This document shows, piece after piece, positions 12,066 to 24,156 of a stretch of 64,000 bases of DNA. Under the pieces are notes generated by a model, which ran no database searches, was not told the origin of the DNA, and saw only the letters and a program-made list of their open reading frames with translations. Source of the DNA: Castor canadensis. Its lineage: Eukaryota > Chordata > Mammalia > Rodentia > Castoridae. Numbering within the stretch: position 1 is the first letter of the stretch; each line of letters starts with the position of its first letter. The translations under genes and the position numbers were made by a program. Where the stretch lies: positions 3,537,333 through 3,601,332 of the forward strand of contig NC_133399.1 of the NCBI RefSeq assembly GCF_047511655.1. The letters run 5' to 3'.

Positions 12066-12594
12066 CTGTCAAAACAAGGACATGTATATGAAAAAGTAAA
12101 TCAACACAATATCTCAGTAAAAACATGTTTTGTGTTCTGAAATAAAACACAATATAAACAAATAAATGTAAAGAACCTGCAATATGAGGACTTTGGGAAA
12201 ATACCAAAAATTACCACTTTTCAATGGTACATTAATGAAAATTACTCAAGTGTATAAATTTATACCAAGACAACTGCAACACAATTGATATCAATCACGA
12301 CTCCAACACAGTTTTAAATCAAAATTAAAATATTTTATCAACTTACCTAAGAGTACCCATTAAACTCGAGTACAATTGCTTTAAAAACAACTTAAAGAAG
12401 CTAAGTTCCTTTTATTGAGATGTTGTTTTTTGAAACATGGTGTTGCTACTGTTATCAGCTTCAGCAATCTTTGTATTACAGGTTCCCATGCAGCTGGGCT
12501 TATAGGCAGGCACCAGGAAAAGAAGCAGGAAGATATATTTAGAGCAAAAATTAGAAACACATAGTCCTCAAGTCTTTAAGAATGAAACAGACCC

Positions 12595-12790
12595 CATACA
12601 CCTCTAGCTAATGCCTGTAGTTCTAGCTGTTCCAGAAGTTGAGATCAGGAGGATTGTGGTTACAGGCCATCCTGATCCAATACTTCATGACAACAAATCT
12701 CCAAAACAACAGAGGAAAACGGATTGGAGGTGTGGCTCAATCCTTACAGTCCCTGCTTTGAAAGAATGAAGTTCTCAGTCAACTTTTCTC
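12595..12790 (+). repeat. Diverged dimeric SINE
   Basis: It contains AATGCCTGTAGTTCTAGCTG and AGATCAGGAGGATTGTGG of the 7SL half, then a tRNA half with GGTGTGGCTCAATCCTTACA. Confidence 0.7.
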
Positions 12791-13094
12791 TCCTTACCAT
12801 CTTCTATCACATCTGTGGAGGAAATCAAGCTATATAAAGAAACTTCACACTGTTGCTAATAGAACTTTGATAAGATATGGATGCACATGAGTTACAGAGA
12901 GTTACTTCAAGCTGCAAAAAGGAAATGGGAATTATCGAAGGCTTACCCTCACTGCTTCCAAACATAGAGCTATTGTACACTGTGATATCTTTCATGCTTT
13001 TGTCAAAAATGGTGATAAGAGAAAATGTTTTCACGTGGCTTTCAAATGAAATGTTTGTGACTGTGTGAATTATATCATTTGCTTGAAATACAGT

Positions 13095-13578
13095 CACCTT
13101 CACTAGGCTAACATCTATAGGTTTTCACTCCAGTGTGAGGACTTTCATGATTTGATGGTAGTGGCATGAGAGATTTTCCCACCTGGGTTTCATAAATATA
13201 GTTTTTGTCCAGTGCAAGTTGATTCAAATATTTTAACATCACTGGTAGTTAAAATTTTCCCCTCATTGCTTACATCCACAGTCTTACAGTCCAGTATGTG
13301 TTCTTTATGTTTTTTTAAGGAGACTGGAATGAAGGAGATCTATCCAACAATGATTATATCCATAAGGGTACTCACCAGTGTGAACTCTGCATTTTTGTTA
13401 GGCTAGTAGAAGTTTCCAAAGCTTTCTCATATAGTTTCAATCCATATGTTTTCTTTCCAGTTTGAGTTCTTTCATGTACTTGAACGTTAATTTCTAGAGT
13501 GTAGGCTTTTCCACATTATTAATGTCCAAGGGTTTCTCTCCAGTGTGTAGGTTTCCCACATTGCTTACATGCATAGGA
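13095..13578 (-). pseudogene. Decayed zinc-finger repeats downstream of the ZNF stop
   Basis: Right after the stop codon at 13579-13581 the same frame reads SYACKQCGK, the start of another finger, before the pattern breaks. Further on, frames with stops still show HERTQTGKKTYG-like linkers (about 13440-13480) and a CCTCACACTGGAGTGAAAAC linker relic near 13115-13140. The ancestral finger array was therefore longer by at least several 84-nt units, now decayed into 3' UTR. Confidence 0.75.
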
Positions 13579-14870
13579 CTACTCTCCATTGTGGGTTCTT
13601 TCATGTCTTTGAAGGTTACGGGAAGAACTGTAGGCTTTCCCACATTGCTTACAAATGTAAGGCTTTTCTCCAGTGTGAGTTCTCTCGTGTGTTTGAAGGT
13701 TACCAGCTTGAGTGAAGGCTTTCCCACATTGCTTACATCCATAGGGTTTCTCCCCATTGTGTATTCTTTTGTGTACTTTAAGCCTAGAGATATCAGTGAA
13801 GGCTTTTCCACATTTCTCACAACCATAGGGTTTCTCTCCAGTATGTATTCTTTCATGTACTTTAAGTTGAGTTGCTTGAATGAAGGCTTTCCCACATTGC
13901 TTACATGCATAGGGCTTCTCTCCAGTGTGAGTTCTTTCATGGCATTGAAGGCTCCGAGAACAACTGTAGGCTTTCCCACATTGTTTACATCCATAAGGTT
14001 TCTCTCCTGTGTGAGTTCTCTTGTGTGTTTGAAGGATACCAGCTTGAGTGAAGGCTTTCCCACACTGATTGCACCTATAGGGTTTCTCTCCAGTGTGTAT
14101 TCTTTCATGTACTTTAAGCTTAGAAACATGAATGAAGGCTTTTCCACATTTCTCACAACCATAGGGTTTCACTCCAGTGTGTATTCTTTCATGAAGTTTA
14201 AGTTGAGTTGCTTCAATGAAGGCTTTCCCACACTGTTTGCACACATAGGGTTTCTCTCCAGTGTGAGTTCTTTCATGGCTTTGAAGGTTACGAGAACAAG
14301 TATAGGCTTTCCCACATTGCTTACATCCATAAGGTTTCTCTCCAGTGTGAGTTCTTTCATGTTTTTTAAGGTAAGTAGTAAGAGTGAAGGCTTTCCCACA
14401 TTGCTTACATGCGTATAGTTTTTCTCCAGTGTGAGTTCTTTCATGGATTTGAAGGTTACGAGAACAAGTGTATACTTTCTCACATTGCTTACATCCATAA
14501 GATTTCTCTCCAGTGTGAGTTCTCTCATGTGTTTGAAGGGTACCTGCTTCAGTGAAGGCTTTCCCACATTGGTTACATCCATAGGATGTGTCTCCAGGAA
14601 GAGTTCTTTCATGAATACAAAGGGTATGAGATTGACTGAAGGCTTTCCCACATGGTGTACATCCATGGGCCTTCATTCCATTGTGTATATTTGCCCAGAT
14701 AAAAAGAGACTTGGGATCAGTGAAAGTTTTCTCACAATTACATGCATAGCACCTGCATGGTATTAGTCTAAGAAGAATTTCATGGTTTACACTATTCTCT
14801 GGAGGCTGTTGAAAGGACTCTTCACTCTGAGTACCTTCTTTATGTTCATACAGTCTCTCTAACACATCCA
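13579..14870 (-). CDS. Terminal exon of a KRAB zinc-finger repressor: C2H2 array
   Basis: This exon encodes about 430 residues ending at a TAG (13579-13581). After a spacer like that of other KRAB-ZNF proteins (VLERLYEHKEGTQSEESFQQ) come two degenerate fingers: the first lost its normal Cys spacing and first His, the second has Leu for the last His. Twelve good fingers follow (Y-x-C-x2-C-x3-F/Y-x5-L-x2-H-x3-H) with TGEKPY-type linkers. The fingers should bind DNA in the nucleus. They repeat in a four-finger order (types A-B-C-D, 336 nt per set). The exon start at 14870 is chosen because an acceptor (TTTTTAACAGAG) puts it in phase 1, matching the KRAB-A donor. The exact orthologue cannot be named. 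Confidence 0.88.
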
Positions 14871-15902
<1,032 letters not shown>

Positions 15903-16309
15903 CTAAAATGTCACACACACATTTGCAAGAGTTTGTGTAAGTCACAGCACTGTTGGCAGAAACACTCCTCATAAGAAATTGACATGGTGGTATGTTCTCC
16001 ATACTTTCACTACATGTATCACGTGTATCTCACTTTCCTTATCCATCTGTTCTTACAGGCACTCACATAGTAATTACCACATCTCACTGGAACTATTTGT
16101 CACACTGACAGAAGTACATGATCACAACAATTATGCACTGTACAATATGATTCTAGGACTTCTTAGAAATTCCTACCACTTAGAATGTCTTCAGTTGTCC
16201 AGAGGCTGAATAATAAGTTAAATACAAAAGAAACAGATCCATGAATAATGGTATCTGGGAACTGCTCTTGGGATGAACTTCAACAATTTGACTGTGAAAA
16301 AGGGACAGA
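15903..16309. other. Intron 1 sequence outside the duplication
   Basis: DNA upstream of the KRAB-A exon on the minus strand. I see no exon or repeat that I recognise. Confidence 0.4.
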
Positions 16310-17924
16310 GTTCTGCAGCAATTTATGCCCAAAATACTCTACTGTAAATAAAGAATTAACTCCTGTGAAATCTGTGATTATTTGTGCATTTCTGCAATGC
16401 TCATCAGAGAGAGGCAATAGGATGAGAACCCAAAATGCACACCCTCTAGCAAATAAAACTTGATATGACAGATTACATTAACACCTCATTAAATTTTTCC
16501 CCCTTAGGGAAAGGAGCACATCCTGTGTGATTGCACCAAGAGAAAACATTTGAAATCTTCTTCCTGATTTCTTACACACCAAAAAAAACAAAACAAAAAA
16601 GGAAGAATCTGGCCTTTTACATTAATTAACTGAATGATTTTTATTGGATATCCATGTTTCTTAGTGCCACTATGACAATCATTCATACCCCATTATATAA
16701 CACCATATAAATCTTGGTATGGTCATCCCACTTCCATTGGATGCTGTAATTACTGAATTTTGTTATTACAGTAAAGATCATTTTCTACACAAAGGTACTT
16801 GAATGTATTAATTCCAGTATTAGTTACAGAAGCCAATAGCCCTTTTCTTCATTTATCACATTAACGATTGAATTCACTGTTAACATCATAGAGAATGCTG
16901 ACTCGTAGACTTGGTTAGTGGATCAACATTACTGAATCCTACTGAATCCTACAACATTAATGATGCTGGTTTTGTTTATGAATCTAATCCTATAGACTAT
17001 TGTGAAAATGCCTTAGCACTAACTAAAACAGATGCATTCACACTCTTAAAAATCTCTATCAGTATGATGACACTTAATGATTCACCAAACCCATGCATAT
17101 CATACACTAAAGGCAAGCCCAAAGTTCTTTTTCTTTGCAGTGTTTGTTTCAGCTTTCTACCATTCAAGTGTAACCTCCACCCATAAACTAGGAAGGTATT
17201 GACAACCCACATACATTCATTAAATGCACCACAACTTTTAAGTTACATAACCCATCAGGAAATCAAGTCTGGAGTTTCAAATAGTTGATCCCACAGAAGG
17301 AAAATCATAAACATAAAAACTAAGCCCTTCTTATTACAATCTTTCTAGGAGTCTATCTTGTCCTTCCCCATGCTTCACAAAACATTGAAACATCTTATCC
17401 TATTTTTGAGAATTTTTCTGGCTTATCATGTTTTACAGCAACAGCATTGCATTCCCTACAAGTTATTACTGATTCAACTTTCTTGACAGTTTATCTATGC
17501 CACCTGAAATTTCATTGTATATCAATTCATCACTTCAGCCTTTGGTCACACCTTGACTTTGACGTTTTCTTGATGTGATATGACTCCAGTATACATCTCT
17601 GCTCATTACTGACAACTCTAGTTTCTTTGTATTACTCAGTTCATTTGACTTCCAACCTACAAACTTTACTTAATCCAAGAGTATAATGAGCCTAAGGTTA
17701 ACTTTCTACACAAATTCAATGATAACTGTTTTATCAATTTACATTTTGATTGCCTAATTTAAACCATATAGAAAAATGAAGATCATAGTAAAGGTACTTC
17801 CATCTGTAAACCAGTATGACTAAAATTTTTCACAAAACTCTTAGTTGCTCATACTTTTCAAACATTTGATCTAGAAATTGCCCTGTGAATGCAATGCTTT
17901 TGAGTTTCACAAAAAAGAATTTCC

Positions 17925-18055
17925 TGCAGTTTTGGGGCAGAAACTTGCTATGTATCCTAAGCAATCCTGAAACTCACTCCATGTTCTCTGGGTCAGCCTC
18001 AAACTAAAACTCCTTAGTACTGAAATGGGAGGTTTCTAATCATGCACAGCTATTT
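17925..18055 (-). repeat. B1-like SINE, antisense
   Basis: The antisense 7SL-derived pattern (AACTTGCTATGTATCCTAAG, CCTGAAACTCACTCCATG, GGGAGGTTTCTAATCATGCA) is shared with A2 at about 33670-33815 and with A3 at about 50805-50935. It therefore predates the duplications. Confidence 0.65.
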
Positions 18056-18786
18056 TCTTTCTACTTTATTCTTCTTAATGTTTTCATGGTTAACTGCCTT
18101 AATAATGCTTCTTCCTGTGCTAATTCTCATTAGTTTATATATTTTTGTAATGAGGTTAATTGTTTTCCACAGTTCTAGTGATTGGGACATTGTACAATAC
18201 TTTATCCAACAGCACACTATACATAATTCTCAAGATGACATGCAGTATTCACCAATGCAGACCCAACACCACATTCCTATCTAAAATATACTCAATACTG
18301 GGAACAATGGCAGAAGCATCAGGATTTCCGGGTAAGAATGGGCTATTTATAAAAACCCTGTCTCGAGAAAAACAAACAGAATGACAAAAAAGTACTCCTT
18401 AACTAATCTAAAATGATAGACATCATTGTAGGCATGATTTACAATCACACTGCAGCAGAACTGCAAATCAACAGCAGAAACAGAGTTGGAAAACCTCCTA
18501 GGAAAGATTGACACCAACTTTAAAATAACACGTATGAAAGGGAAGACTCAAAATACACTTATATATTTCAAACTACATGAAAATGAATGTGCATACTTTA
18601 GGCGTTGTAGGTGTAAAAAACATTGCTCACCATTCCTCATCTTGAAATTGGCTTAGGTGGTACTCTGCATCACCTCAACAGCATATATATTCAGAAACCA
18701 CCAAAAAGAAGCCAGGGAAAAACAAACAAAAATGCTCCTATTGGTCAGGATATTCTAAGGGTTTTAGTAACTCTATCTCAGAACTT

Positions 18787-19017
18787 GGGACAAAGAGCAA
18801 ACACAACTTTATTTTGGTGTCACTGGTATTTGAACTCAGAGCCTTATGCACACTAAGCAGGTGCTCTTACTGCTCCACCACTTCAGCCATCCATCCAACC
18901 CGTTTTGTTATAGATTTTTCTGAGATATGGTGTCACAAATTATATTCCCGGGGCTGGTTTTCAACCATCATTCTCCTGATCTCTGACTCTGAGTACCTAG
19001 GATTACAGGCATAAGCA
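18787..19017 (-). repeat. Dimeric B1-dID-type SINE, antisense
   Basis: The antisense tRNA half (GTATTTGAACTCAGAGCCTT) is followed by the antisense 7SL half (GAGATATGGTGTCACAAATT to GGATTACAGGCATAAGCAC). The same insertion is present in A2 (about 35350-35545) and, inverted, in A3 (49015-49225). Confidence 0.85.
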
Positions 19018-19253
19018 CAATTTTTTTTAATTGTTGTTCTATGGGTACATTATGGCCTTTAACAAAATTCATACAATCTACTATATATATCATATGTAAA
19101 TTCACCACTTCCATCATTCTTCTTTGTCTCCCCCTTCCCAGATTCCTGGAAGTTTCAACAGGTCTCATTTACATACCTGTGTACACAATATTTGCACTAC
19201 ATTCACTAACCTACACCCTGTCCCCACATCCTGCCCACTTCCACTGATACCAA

Positions 19254-19254
<1 letters not shown>

Positions 19255-19285
<31 letters not shown>

Positions 19286-19297
19286 GAGAGAGAGGAC
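19255..19297 (+). repeat. Microsatellite (CT)n(CA)n(GA)n
   Basis: A run of CT, then about ten CA units, then GA units. Confidence 0.95.
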
Positions 19298-19834
19298 TTT
19301 TGCCACCCTCCTGTTTTCTACTTTTCTAAAAGAAAAAATAAAAGACTTTAGTTTATTTAAGATAGATATAGAGGGAGTTTCCTTGTGACATTTCCACGCA
19401 TGTGTACTATGTATTACAAACTGAATTGGTTCATCTCCTCTACATTTCTTCTTCCTATCTTGGTCAATTTCTTATGGTGATTTCAACAGAATTAAAATTC
19501 CATATTTATTCATGTATACAGAGTACATCAACCATATTCCTTGTCTTAACTTCCTCTTTTTACCCTCCCCCTCTCACATGTGACCAACCTTTAGTGTGAC
19601 CTGTTTTTCATAATGCTGCTGTACTTATATTACATGTACAATCCTATGAGAGAAATGAAAAACCACATATAAAACAAAATGTGATTTTTGGCCTTCTGAG
19701 CCTAACTTCATTTGCAATGATGGTCTGCACTTCCACCAATTTACCTCAAATGACAAACTTCATTCTTTCTTGCAACACAATGTTAAAAAATATACCACAA
19801 ACCAAAATATATTCAAAAAATAAAAAACATTCAT

Positions 19835-19932
19835 TTTTCAGGTTTTTTTCTTTGAAATACTGGGGTTTGAAATCAGGGCCTCATGCTTGCTAGGTGGGAG
19901 CTCTAGCACTTGAGCCACTCTGACAGCCAAAA
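19835..19932 (-). repeat. ID-like tRNA SINE monomer, antisense
   Basis: ACTGGGGTTTGAAATCAGGG, TCATGCTTGCTAGGTGGGAG and GCACTTGAGCCAC are the antisense tRNA half. It is absent from the corresponding part of A2, so it looks like a post-duplication insertion. Confidence 0.8.
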
Positions 19933-20429
19933 CCAAACCTTTTGATTTTGGCTTCTCATGAATTGTTCACGAACCTCTGTTTCATCATCCCTCTTCCCTT
20001 GAAGATCTCAAAATTATCAACAGTACATTCTTCTCTCTTTCCTTGCTTCTCTACTTTCTGGCTAAAAATAGCCTCCAGTCTGATCAGGTGTAGCTACCTT
20101 CCATTTCCTGGGTCCTTGAAACACCTTCCATAATCCATTGCCTCTGTAGAGTTTCATAAACTTCATTCTCCTACATTTCACTGTCTACTACTTTCCCTAT
20201 CTGTATACTCATTGCTCAGTTCAGAAGCAAGGCCCTTCCCAATAAATGTCACCCTTCAAATTCAGGAACATTTTATAAATTCCAAGTCATTTTGTTTTAG
20301 TACAATGTTGTTTTCTTCATACATCCTGGAATGGACTGAACATAGAACCCTGCTTGTATTGGACCATGTTCTCTTGCTAATAGCAAAAAAATACCAGTTT
20401 CAGAAAATTTTTAAATGAAGTATATATTT

Positions 20430-20760
20430 TATTTTTGACTTTTGGGTTGAAGGAATGGGATTTCACTCAAGACTTTGCACTTCCAAAGCAGGTGCTCTAA
20501 TGCATTAGACACAAATCCAGTCCATTAGAATGGTGGAGAGGGTGAAATTCAAGTTTGACAATATTTGATATACTGTAAGAACATCTGTAAATGCCACAGT
20601 GTACTCCTACCCAGCACAACAATAAAACAAATCCAGTTCATTTTGCTCTGGTTGTTTTGGAGATGGTGTGACATGAACATTTGCCTGGCTGGCACAGAAA
20701 CACCATCTTCCCAATCTCAACCTTCCAAGTAATTAGAATTCCAGGCATGATCCACAGGAA
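20430..20760 (-). repeat. Diverged dimeric SINE, antisense, with a gap
   Basis: An antisense tRNA half lies at about 20440-20525 and an antisense 7SL half at about 20645-20755. They are separated by about 115 nt of other DNA. Confidence 0.6.
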
Positions 20761-20839
20761 CAGGGCCAGGGCCAAGGAAATATATCACATGAAGAATTAT
20801 AAACCACCAGAATGCAGGAATCCCAGGTATTCGAGACTA

Positions 20840-21062
20840 CTAGAGCACTGAAAAAATGTTCACAACTGTAATGTGGGCTACTCAGGAGGCAGAGGTCAGA
20901 AGAATCGATGGTAGAAGCCAGCCCCAAGCAAACAGGTCTGGAGACCATATCTCAAAAACACCAATTAATAAAAGTGCTGGTGGTGTGAGTTAAGTGGTAA
21001 GAGCACCTAAATAACAAGCTTGAGGGCCTGCGTTCAAACTCCTGTCCTGCAAAAAAAAAAAA
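20840..21062 (+). repeat. Dimeric B1-dID-type SINE
   Basis: The 7SL half (GGGCTACTCAGGAGGCAGAG) and the tRNA half (CGTTCAAACTCCTGTCCTGC) are followed by a 13-nt A tail. Confidence 0.8.
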
Positions 21063-21564
21063 GTCAAATACTGCAATATATCACTCTACCAAGTTCTGAA
21101 TAAAAGTCAAGATCATATCAACATATGCAAAGAAAACTTAAGATGAGAACAACTAGCATATAGGACTAACATATAGAAGGAACAAACAAAACTGCCTTTC
21201 TTTAGTTAGGACATCAATCTGCAAAGAAATTTTTCCTAAACCAACAAAAAAAGTCTTAAATTAACAGTGGATTATAGCAAGATTGCATAAAACAGGCTAA
21301 ATAAATTAAAGCCCACCATTTTTTTACATAGGCCTCATTGTAAACGTCTACAGCATGAGTAGGAAAAGGAATAATTTCACATAACATGAATAATGGACAT
21401 CACATGTAAACAACACAAAAAACATAAAAATCTGACAGCAATGCTGTTTGATGCCACACAAAAATGAATTGTTTAGGTCTTTCCAAGATTTGACAAACCA
21501 CACAAGAAGTAAGCATATATTCATGAAAGATATGACAGTCAACACCATCAACATGTAAATATTG

Positions 21565-21800
21565 CTGGGCATTGGCGGCTCATGCCTGTAACCCTACCTA
21601 CTTGGGAGTTTGAGAATGGAAGGATCAAAGTTCAAGGCCAGCAACAGGAAAAAAAGGGAAATAGTTCACAAATATCAACCTTCAAATATTACTAGAGGAA
21701 AAAATTGGACTGGAGGCATGGCTCTAGTGGTACAGCACCTGACTTGTAAGCAGGAAGCCCTGAATTCAAACTCCTCTCCCATTTAAAAAAAAGAGAAAGA
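21565..21800 (+). repeat. Dimeric B1-dID-type SINE
   Basis: Starts GCTGGGCATTGGCGGCTCAT, continues with a tRNA half (GTAAGCAGGAAGCCCTGAAT) and ends in an A-rich tail. It is absent at the matching place in A2. Confidence 0.85.
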
Positions 21801-22349
21801 AAATTTTATCCCTCATCCCCATAGAAATGTGAATGAGTGAGTGAACAAACTGAACTACATCCTTACGTGACATCATATGTGCAACAGAATGAGAAAGGAA
21901 ACCACAAAACCTTTCCCATATACTATTAATGACATATGAATCACATTATTAACTGGGGAAACTTCACAGATGAATGCAAGTAAAACTCAGAAAGATTCAA
22001 ATCCTGCATCTCAACATGCCTGCCGAGACCTCATTCCATACTGGAAATTCTCCCTCCTTTAACACATGGAATCGCATCTTGAGTCACTATTAAGTTCTGA
22101 AAAATGAAAATGTCTTACTCATAATCCCTTCCTTCAGGAAAATGCTTTCATGAGCCTTTTTCTTAGCCTGACTTCCACAGACTGTATTAACAAAAACAAA
22201 TTACAGTCTGACTGCAGGAATTCTACATATGCCAAAACAATAGCAAAATCACATTAAAAATGGAATGAAAATATGAGAGTATTAATCCCACAGGTAAAGA
22301 TAAACCTTAGTCATACTGAGAAATTTCAAATGTTCCAAGGCCAAATGCA

Positions 22350-22435
22350 ATTTTTTTGGCAGTGGTTGGGATTGAACTTGGAGTCTCACATTGGCCAGGC
22401 AGGCACTCTACCACTGGAGCCAGTCTGCCAGCCTC
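22350..22435 (-). repeat. ID-like tRNA SINE monomer, antisense
   Basis: GGTTGGGATTGAACTTGGAG and GCCAGGCAGGCACTCTACCA are the antisense tRNA half, preceded by a short T run. Confidence 0.8.
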
Positions 22436-23230
22436 ATAGAATTTTATAACTGAAACAAAAGTATGAAAACAACTCTATTAAGAACAACTATATATAATAT
22501 TTTGTTAAAGCACATAATATCTGGAGAGATACGGAGTTTGACATGAATAGTATTAAATATGAAGTTGGAAGTAATAGTTTGAGTGTGCATTCAATTGTTA
22601 CTATGTGATAACTTCAGACTATATAACCAGAAAATGTTCTTCTGCATGGGGATTCAAAGGATGGTTATACTCTTATTTTATCCTGGCATGAAACAAATAT
22701 TTAAGAATTCCCCTTGCATCCCAACACATCATCATTCTCTCTACTCAGATTCCCACCAATAAAATTGTGATCTCATACGCAAATAATGAAAAAAAATAAA
22801 TCTTAACTGCTTAAGTAAAGTGCAACTTAAAAAAAAATTTCTATAAAGGGAACAAAAGGGAATCTTCTGAGGAAAGCAGCCTCTTTCATCCACACTTCAG
22901 AAGGAGGTTAAACACATTCCTAAGATTAGAGACCAGTTTTACTGATGCTGCCCCCTCCATCGCAGTTTTTCCCATCTTCTTTCTCTTCCTGTTTCCTCCC
23001 CCCTAGAAAGCACAGCCCTGCTCCACCTCACCCTGGAGACACCTGCAGACCTTGTAGTTGGGGCTGTCCCTACTACTGCTACACTCCATTCATTAAAGTC
23101 AGGATCTCCTTTCATCTGCATTTAAATTTTGAAAACACCATTTAGATGAGGGCCAAGGACACTACTAATGGTGTCAGAGATGCCGAAATCCTCAAACCCT
23201 GAATGTCTTCATGAAGTCTACTATTCCCTG

Positions 23231-23591
23231 TGTAAGAAAAATGATCTTTTCTATCAAAGTATTTGTTACCCTCTTAGATTACTTAATAATTCCTCAGGTC
23301 ACCATCTCCGGTGACTTGCATGTTTAAAGGGTCTTTGCTTCTTCTTCTGGATTCCTGTATGCCCTAAGCTATCCCCTAAGTCTCTTAGGCAATCGAGGGA
23401 GATTGTGAACCTTTGACCTGGACAAATCCCAGGTGAGGGGCAGGTATGACTCAGTCAGGGATATAAGGAGGAGCCATTGTCAGCCATTTCGTGCATGAGT
23501 ATTTGCTTAGTGGGAGTGAGCACATGCCTTGTCGAGATTTTTTGTCTCTTGTGTGTCTGCTTTTGGCACAAGAGGGTTATTAATTCCAACA
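23231..23591 (+). repeat. ERV-A 5' LTR (361 nt)
   Basis: It aligns with the 3' LTR over its length but lacks two blocks of 24 and 28 nt, which accounts for the whole 52-nt length difference. A TATA-like ATATAAG lies at 23461-23467. The 24-nt loss is bounded by short TGTATG repeats, suggesting deletion between direct repeats. Confidence 0.93.
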
Positions 23592-23594
23592 ATC

Positions 23595-23612
23595 TGGGGT
23601 TCCATCAGGGAT
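23595..23612 (+). other. ERV-A primer binding site, tRNA-Pro-like
   Basis: TGGGGTTCCATCAGGGAT starts 3 nt after the LTR end. By my count 13 of 18 positions agree with the tRNA-Pro primer site used by gammaretroviruses. Another tRNA is possible given the mismatches. Confidence 0.6.
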
Positions 23613-24105
23613 ATTACATTCCATCTGGGAAAGGAGAGCCTCTGGCCCTTCCCCTGGGAGACGCAACCTGTTGCTTAGCTGCAGTAGCCCAGAGGTTCAG
23701 TTGACAGTGGCAACTTCCTGGATCTGTGAATGAACTTGGACTCCAGAATTTCTTGACAACTTGGGTAAAAGAGCTCTGAAGGCAAGAACGGTGGCAATCA
23801 CATGAATTTTGTGCACAAACATCACAGGGGTGACAAAGTAATGACTTGGTGGTTGGGATATTGGGGCTGTGTGATGTGTGAATCAGATGTGTTGGGTGAC
23901 ACGTGGCAAAAGTGGAGTCCTTGATCCATAGTTCCGAGGTGACCTCATACTATTTAAGCAGATTATATTTTTAAATCTAGTCCAGGTAAGGAGCTTATAC
24001 TGACCCACAGGCTACCAAAAGGTGCCTCAAGCTCCCATGAAGGAGGTGGGTGGAGATGAACAAAGCAGAAAAAGAATCAGAGTGCAAGAAACCTTCAAGG
24101 CAAAT

Positions 24106-24117
24106 GGGGGGGGGGGG
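24106..24117 (+). repeat. Poly(G) run
   Basis: Twelve G in a row in the ERV-A leader. Its length is probably unstable and sequencing there is error-prone. Confidence 0.9.
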
Positions 24118-24156
24118 TTAAGTTCCTGACAGAGCACAGTCAACCAGAAGGGAGAA

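Noticed and set aside
13522..14418. A 298-codon open frame on the plus strand
   Set aside because: It is the exact antisense of the zinc-finger array. The 84-nt periodicity of the fingers keeps one antisense frame free of stops, so the repeat-like protein is an artefact. The same holds for the other long minus-strand frames at 13494-14162 and 14169-14666, which are out of frame with the fingers.
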